Part shown: positions 57,264 through 64,000 of the stretch, piece after piece
Layout: every line of letters begins with the position of its first letter
How positions within the stretch are numbered: position 1 is the first letter of the stretch
Source: Schizochytrium sp. TIO01
Taxonomy: Eukaryota; Sar; Bigyra; Thraustochytrida; Thraustochytriidae
Assembly: GCA_004764695.1 (NCBI GenBank)
Contig: SMSO01000031.1
Coordinates: forward strand, 9,397,761 to 9,461,760
Direction of reading: 5' to 3'
Length of the DNA: 64,000 bases
Translations under genes and position numbers: made by a program
The notes under the pieces: generated by a model
Databases searched by the model: none
Told to the model about the DNA's origin: nothing
The model's input: only the letters and a program-made list of their open reading frames with translations

Positions 57264-59685
57264 TTGCTCAGAGTGAATGAATTACTCAGAGTAAAGGAAT
57301 GAATACACTCAGGTACTAGTTAAGCAGCTGCCACAGAGATAACTACGTAAGTTGTGGGGAGCATCATGAGCTTTAACAGAGAAGGAGTTGCGACGAGGAA
57401 GAGATGAGAATTGGAGAAAGGAACAACGAAGAGGGGCGCGATTATGATATTGCCGGATACTGGTATTTTGATTTTGAGAAGCAGAGGCAATGAGGGATCA
57501 ACCATGTGCGGAATGAGTTTGAAGCTGCGCGATCTAAATGACGATAAAGCAAGTGCAACTTCGCCTGCAGTTCTCAAGTTGAATTCATTTCCATTTCTTT
57601 TTGGATCAATATCAACCAAAAAGTGTTTAATTAAAATTATACATAGATACTATAGGCCTCAATCAAGAAATGTGAGACTGTATTTTTTATTTCTCAATAT
57701 ATAATATACTAATGTAGGTGTAACTAGGTACTAATATTTTTTTTAATGAAACTCCCTCATCATAAGCGAATCAAATCGTCAACCCATAAGAGCTCTGCAT
57801 GGTTGATTTATTACCGGTCGGCTATGCAATTCGCAGAACTTCTCGGTTAAGATTTCAATCTGGGTACAGACATCCACTGAAGCGTTCCATCAATCTTTCA
57901 AAGTGAAGCGGGAACTCCATTCAGCGACTTGACATAGACACAGTAAACAATGTGTGAGCCTTCATTTCATACAAAACTCTAGTATTTGAAATACCTTTTA
58001 AATTCAACTATTCTGGGTCTGGTTTTAAATGATGCGGAGAGGGAACAGGCTTGCCCTTCATTTAAGTATCACGTCCATGGTGTTGCTGTTTCAGGAGTGA
58101 GAATCACTTTGAGGTCCTCGTTTCTGATCCGATCAAAGTTGATCAACATGTAGAAGGCCTCCGTCGTGTTAGGTGATGAAAAGCACAACGATATTTTCCT
58201 TTGGACCCATTGACTATGAATTTTGTTGTTGCTGGATTGAAGTTTTCGTTGTTTAGTAGGTTTATATTTGGTTGGATGGCTGCTTTTTCTCTTCTACTCG
58301 TCTCTTTATCTTGGGGTGTTTTTTGTTTCTTTTCTTTTTTTTCTAACATTGAAAGTTTCAAGCCGTAGTTATCATATCAAGTTTTAAATAATTTAATTTT
58401 AAAATTAAATTAAAAAAGTTAAAAATTTTTAACACAAATAGAAACAAGTGTAATAAAAAAGGAAAACGATATGGGGCCGGATTCAGATGTTGGACAGAAT
58501 GGGTTACACAAAGCTATGAGTTATATCGATAACTTGTAATCACTACTTTGGGGCCGAGTTGAACGAGGTCATCACCATATGGGATTGAAGCAGACCAATC
58601 AATCGATCGATCTGCGTTAATAGATTCAAGAAGCGAATCATGATAGGGTGATCAGATCGCCAAAGCGAGAGTCTGCGTGTCCACAAGTAGCAAAACACAC
58701 ATTCGGAACAAAAACCAGCCCCGAATTAGTCTTCCTGGAGAACCAACTGACCCGACGAAGTCCACGTGAAGAGCGGAAGAGCAATCGGCAACAATGATCT
58801 CCACCACCACCAAAGAAGCCAAGGGAAGGAAGCGCAAAGGTACTTTATGCTAGGTTCTTGAGGCTTTTTGTCCATTTCCTGTTTATTGCGAAAGAATATT
58901 GCAGCAGCAAGAGCAACCTAAAAAGATGAAACTAACAACACTCTGATGTTTGTTTACAAGAAAGGCGTGGAACAAACTCGGCAATGATGTATGCGATATT
59001 GAAATGAGAAAACAACTAAGTCTTTTGAGTCTTTGGCGAGAAATGAAAATGCAATGAACTGCCCCTGTGGAAGCTGCTCTGCTGGTTCAACTTGCCAAGG
59101 AGCCAGCTAAAGAAGCCTAAAACATGCAGTTGGACAGATGTTTAGGGCCTAAAGAAATGGAAAAATGACTGTGCTCGTTGAAGAGCGCGTGCATCGTTGT
59201 GAATCTGAGGTCTTTTAGTTTCTCAATCACATATTCTTTTCTAATTTTTAATTAAAACATGTTATTTTTATTTATTGTTAGTACATGACAGGTCTCTATG
59301 GTATACCATAGATCCGATATGTAACTTTTGCTTTTTATTTTCCCATCTCTTTTGTCTCTCTTGTAGGAGGGGGGCTCTATATACTACTTTATTTGTTTGT
59401 TTTAGTGCAAAGACTGCTGATTCACGTTTTGCAATGCTTCACTTTTCTTTGCATCGCTTAAAAACGTTTCGCATCTCACAGCTGACGCTCGAATTCGAGG
59501 CATTTGCAGGATGGTAACCCAACACGAGAGATCAAAGTACGCTGATCTTGCTGGCTGGATGCTTAAGTTTCAAGCTGCTTGGATGTGCGAGTTTTCAGAA
59601 GCATAAAGTTCTGAAGCTGGGCTGTCCGGGAAGAATGGCAATTAACAAAGCAGCAGGAAGGCTCGGTAGAGTAGTAGTAGTAGTA

Positions 59686-59721
<36 letters not shown>

Positions 59722-62700
59722 GTAATAGTAGTCGTAGTGTGAGAGGCCTTTGCCATAAGTAAAAAATTGCACAGGCAATTTGTAAAATCGATATGGAGCG
59801 AGCGTGGAAAAGCCAGGATGGTGATGACGATGATGATGATGATGATGGTGGTGGTGGAACAGAGAAAGAAGAAGACGAAGAAGAAGACTGCGAAAAGTGA
59901 CTTGCATACTTCATTTTGGAAGGACACCGAATAATCGCTCACTGGAACTGAAAGAGAACAGCATAAGTGAAGAACAGGAAATTATTTTGAGCTACTCCGG
60001 AGACCACACTCCCTCCACATGTGGCGAGCTGTCTCAGACCAGAAGTATAAAAGGCAGCTTCGCTTCGGAATAAGCTCGATTGAGCTTTGATGAGACATGC
60101 CTGACGTCGTAAAGATGAGCGCCACATCAACAAAGTGCAAAAAACCACACTCGAGAAATTCTCAAAGGTTGCAGGCGAATCCATTTGCGCGGCGTTTTAC
60201 AGCGAAGGACCTGCACCACGTTGCATCCATCAGCCATGGCAGAAGAGAATCGGCAAGCAAGCACGAATTGGCGAGAGAGGCACCGAGTGGACACAAGACG
60301 CTGACACATTACACCACAGCACCTATAAGCCCAAGGTCTGCATCGAAGAATGTCCATGCGTCTGGCAGCCAGCCAGCCAGCCAGCCAGCCAGCAGTAGCA
60401 AGCAAGCAACCAAGCGTATCAGCCAGGCTAGCTCGGACCGTTTCTGCGGTGCATGCCCAGAACATCTGCTCAACACGAGTGTTCTCCAAGTGTGAATTGT
60501 TGACCAGCTCGGATTTTCATTGGGTAAAACTTAATGTGTATGTATGTATGTGGCCCTGGGTGGGTTGTTTGTTCCCTCGGAACTTGCAGGAGATGCTTCA
60601 CGTTCCCAGAGGACCATTTGGCAGCCCGGCACCACAACGAGAAAAGGGCTTCCGAGATCAAGATGAACGATGCAGGAATTACAGAAAACCACTGTGCCTC
60701 CCGGCTGATTTACAGGCACCATGCTTTGTAATCAAAGGCTGCTGGTATAAATCAAACCCTTTACTTGAGTGGATAAAAGCTCGCGTCGAAGCGCATCGGC
60801 TTACGAAAAGTCATGGTACCTAAGGTGGTTTTGTATTGACTGATTACAGCTGTAGCAACCTACCAACTGTTGTTTTTAATTACCATGATGTTGAATCATC
60901 ATTCCCAAAACATGAAGTTGTAATAAAATTTTAATTATATGGTACATAATTAATAACAATTAGAAGAAGAAGGGGAACTAGGTAATATAGTAAAAAATTA
61001 GAAAATACAACTCAGAAAAGGAAAAGGAAAGGAAAGGAAAAGTGTTTTCTATTTTCTGAATAAATGACAACAAGCACACTGTGTTACGAGGTTTTCCGGC
61101 ATCACTTTGTGTGGTAAATGGCTGATTTTGAGGAGACAGTGGCGTTTCGAAGGCGTAGCTGGGACCGCGAAAACGCCACAGGAGCCCGAGGCGCTGAAAA
61201 TCAAAGATGCAAGTGAGCGCGTGCCAGGGAGGAGAATGTGAAGATCGGCAATCAATCTCGGCATGTCCCATAAATTTGATTGACTCTTTTATTGAAGCTT
61301 TCATTTTTCTTTCCTCCAATTTGATTGAAGCTGCCATCCCTTTTTAAGAAGGTGCCATTTGTGATGATTTTTTTTTAATTGATTGTGGGCGATACCGATT
61401 AGTTACTGGCTGACATAAAGCATCAGAGTGCCTATTATACATAAAAACAGTTGAGATTATGAGCAGCATTCATCTGTATCACACTCCCCAATAACGTCAT
61501 CTTATGCATGCTAATTATACAACCATCATCGTTCCAAGCTACAGTGTTGCTGACAGCTCAGGTGAAATAGTCATACTACTGGTATTGCTGAAAGAGCAAA
61601 AGTACCTCTAGGGATATAAATAATGGTATGGAATGAAATTCGCTTTTTATTTTAATTTGTTGCAATATCAATAAAGTTGAACGCATAGTTAGCAATCTGT
61701 TTGTTAGCTAACAACTTTGTCGAAGCTTTAGCAATTTTGTCAGAACAAGTTTCTTAAAATACGACAGTTATTTGCGATATTGGACTGAAAGGTAAGACAG
61801 CAGGTATCCATCCATGTTGGCGTTTGAAGATTCTTACAAACAAACGCAACAAATAAGAACAGCACTTAAACTTCACCTCCTAATTTTGAATTCTTTGGTT
61901 CTTTCAAGAGCATTAAAAAAAAGACATATAATCGACTTACTTTCTAAATTAAAATGATTTATTTATCTGTTTTCCAAATAGCCACGTAGCACAAGTCTGA
62001 GTTTCGACGGGGAATATTATAGTAACAATACATAGGTACGTAGTAGTAACTCTTTTAATTTTTGTAAGTATCATATGGATCTCTGCTCCACCTTCCTTCT
62101 GTTAACTGCCAGTACGGCACCTCAGTGTAATTCCAAGCCTCTTTTTCCCTTGCCAAGCATTTTTTTAATTTCGCTATTATTCTCTTCTTTTTTCGACTTT
62201 TTTCTTTTCTTTTCCTGAAGATGGTAATATGGAGAATGAGACTCATGCCATCTCAACGCAATCTTTTCACGCCAACCAAATCGAAAGGAGGAATTTGAGA
62301 AAGACCCGAAGCTCGCCTTATTGTAACTTCCCCTGCCTTTGTCGTGCATTTCCCGAGCGTCGGAACTATCTCAGGCAGAAGAATAACTACACTACAGCAA
62401 TCAAACCTGCTTAATTTATTCTAATGAATGACAGATGCCTTGCCTTATTTGGCCGATCTTGTCCTTCAAAGAGATGCTTGTTTCCTTTTTCTTTGAAGGC
62501 CCTTTCTAGTTCAGCTCATCAGTAAGTAACCAAAAAGGGCTTCTGCTATCTGAAAATGGAAGTCAATCTCAACGCCGCGTCACTAGTCCCCATCTATTAC
62601 TGACAGAAATCTTCTCCGTCACCGATTCTTGATGAGTTGCGGAAATGGGCTGTGGAAGTGCAAATATAATAACCTCTCAGACTTACCACGTTCTTGTATC

Positions 62701-63557
62701 CGCCTTCCCTTCACCAATAGTGAATGCATCAGAAGCCTAAACAATATCTCTATGCTAATTTACAATACCAACAGCTACTTCTTGTCAATGCAACCAGTGA
62801 ACTATGCAAACTGCTATCTATAATAAACCCTCCTTCTCATAGAGCACTGAGAGTTTGACAACGGCGTTCAGTTTTTGTGAATAGATGACTGCAATCAAAA
62901 TTTGTAATAAATCCAAAATTTGATGTTTACACATTGTAATCTCCATCACCAAGTGTGGTGTGTATTCAGCTCTCTACGATGCATTTCCGAGAGCTGTCTA
63001 AAGGTATATGCCTTTGTTCAGATGCACCAAAACTATGCAGCAATTTTTTGTTTTGCGTTTTAAACTAAGCAAGTAGAACTTTAGTTGCTCGGTTGCCTTA
63101 CTAGATATCGAGCACAATTTAATTCTAAACTTAAAACAAGAAAACTCAAAAGACCCAGTGGTAAACCTAGTAGCTCCCGCTCCTCATGTTTCTCTCTTTT
63201 TCATTTTAAACTTTATTGTACTACTCGAGCTTTATACTCAGGTTAAAGCATTAATTAAAGTAACACGAGAACTGGTGAGAGTTCTCTTTGAAGGTAGGTA
63301 CATCTGTTGTTTTACAAAGATAAATACTATTTTTCTAAGATCGTCCACTATGGGAACTTCTAGCAAAACAACTCATTAAAGGGTTTAGAACGGGCTGGAT
63401 GCGGAGAATTGACGAACGTTTTCATGTAAAGGTTGAAGTTATCAAATTTTACAATCTGTCCAGTTAATTGATATAGACAGGATGGATGTATCATGTCGGA
63501 TAGGAGAGCTAGGTCAGGTTAGATGAGGTGAGGCAAGGCAAGGCACTTAGCTATATA
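57264..63557. other. Gene-poor right flank
   Basis: No ORF with a clear motif. AT-rich with an AGT/AAT triplet tract (59669-59736), GAT/GGT triplets (59818-59858) and CAGC units (60365-60393). The minus frame at 58652-58837 contains HVDFVG and LLLVD, faintly like a retroelement integrase core, but this is too short to call. Sequence from about 63000 to 63557 lies just beyond the end of a retrotransposon coding frame and could contain its 3' LTR; I could not delimit one. Confidence 0.4.
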
Positions 63558-64000
63558 TTACTTAAATGCCTCCCGCATATCACGCGTCAGGACCTGAAGC
63601 ATCAAGCAAGCGATTAGCATGTTTCCAATGCGATGTGATGGTACTGCAAATGGTTTGGTGAGTAAATCATCTACGTTGTTTGTGCCTTTAACATGGTGTA
63701 CCTTGAGTAGTTGGTTGTGTCTTCGATGGATCACTACTGCAAGTTGTATTGCGAGGTAACCGTTTGTATCATCAATCTCTTCCTTGTATATTGTATTCAC
63801 TAATGCTTGACAATCAATGTATACCTGTATTTCAGCAATGTAAATCTTCATGTCTGCTAGAGTTTGTTGAATGGATCCTACTCTGAGGACTCCTGCAACT
63901 GCAGAGAGATTAGTTCTGTTTCGTGAGTATTTCGTGCAATCTGTATACTGCTTGATTATTTTCCATACAACAGCACTGTTATTTATCAGAATAACATATC
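63558..64000 (-). mobile_element. Ty1/copia-like retrotransposon, RNase H end of the polyprotein (partial)
   Basis: The minus-strand frame is open from the window edge to the stop at 63558, so it continues outside. The C-terminal part has the layout of a retrotransposon RNase H: VYIDCQALVNTIY (the Asp strand of the fold), then LAIQLAVVIHRR, then VHHVKGTNNVDDLLTKP, where the DLLTKP ending is typical for Ty1/copia polyproteins. The frame ends about 40 residues later. Reverse transcriptase would lie to the right, beyond the window. The part upstream of the ATG at 63851 is also open but fits the family less clearly. Whether the element is intact cannot be judged here. Confidence 0.65.

Noticed and set aside
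58652-58837. HVDFVG ... LLLVD, like the core of a retroelement integrase
   Set aside because: The frame is only 61 residues, the spacing and the residues between do not fit well, and no neighbouring integrase or reverse transcriptase blocks are visible.

Overview
The window looks like nuclear DNA of a stramenopile, possibly a thraustochytrid/labyrinthulomycete. I infer this from gene content: surface proteins with tandem ShKT-like cysteine modules and Thr-Pro stalks, bZIP factors joined to a long conserved C-terminal region, a DYRK kinase of the plant/protist type, and a piggyBac-type zinc-ribbon protein. The genes are long uninterrupted reading frames with Kozak-like ATGs, so introns are rare or absent. 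There is no operon structure, and I found no convincing tRNA, rRNA, snRNA or CRISPR.

Layout. Positions 0.8-18.5 kb are gene-dense: a Gln/His-rich protein with a piggyBac-type Cys-rich domain (-), an NTF2/SnoaL-like protein (+), a cluster of three related single-pass membrane proteins (3.8-5.9 kb -, 7.1-9.4 kb -, 10.3-12.2 kb +), a DYRK kinase (+), a small YfiM/DUF2279-like membrane protein (-) and a large bZIP protein (-). From 18.8 to 54 kb lies about 35 kb with no convincing intact gene. It is a mosaic of AT-rich blocks and GC-rich, TCGA-rich blocks full of microsatellites, mostly with 4-base units (AATG, AAAC, AAAG, AAAT, AAGC and others), plus short minisatellites. The many small reading frames there are translations of these repeats. 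A decayed reading frame of unknown family sits at 51.0-51.6 kb. A second bZIP protein, clearly a paralogue of the first, lies at 54.0-56.0 kb (-). The rest is gene-poor and ends in the RNase H part of a Ty1/copia-like retrotransposon running off the right edge.

Most notable. The three membrane proteins share extracellular ShKT-like modules, a stalk and one membrane span, but have different cytoplasmic tails. One tail carries six evenly spaced x-Q-T motifs that resemble an array of dynein light chain LC8 binding sites, followed by a possible beta-barrel. The other two genes are each split by a single surplus base, at a run of eight G and at a GGAAAG site. These could be assembly errors, real mutations or +1 frameshifting. 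The two bZIP paralogues flank the repeat desert in the same orientation and share a large C-terminal region that I cannot firmly assign to a family.
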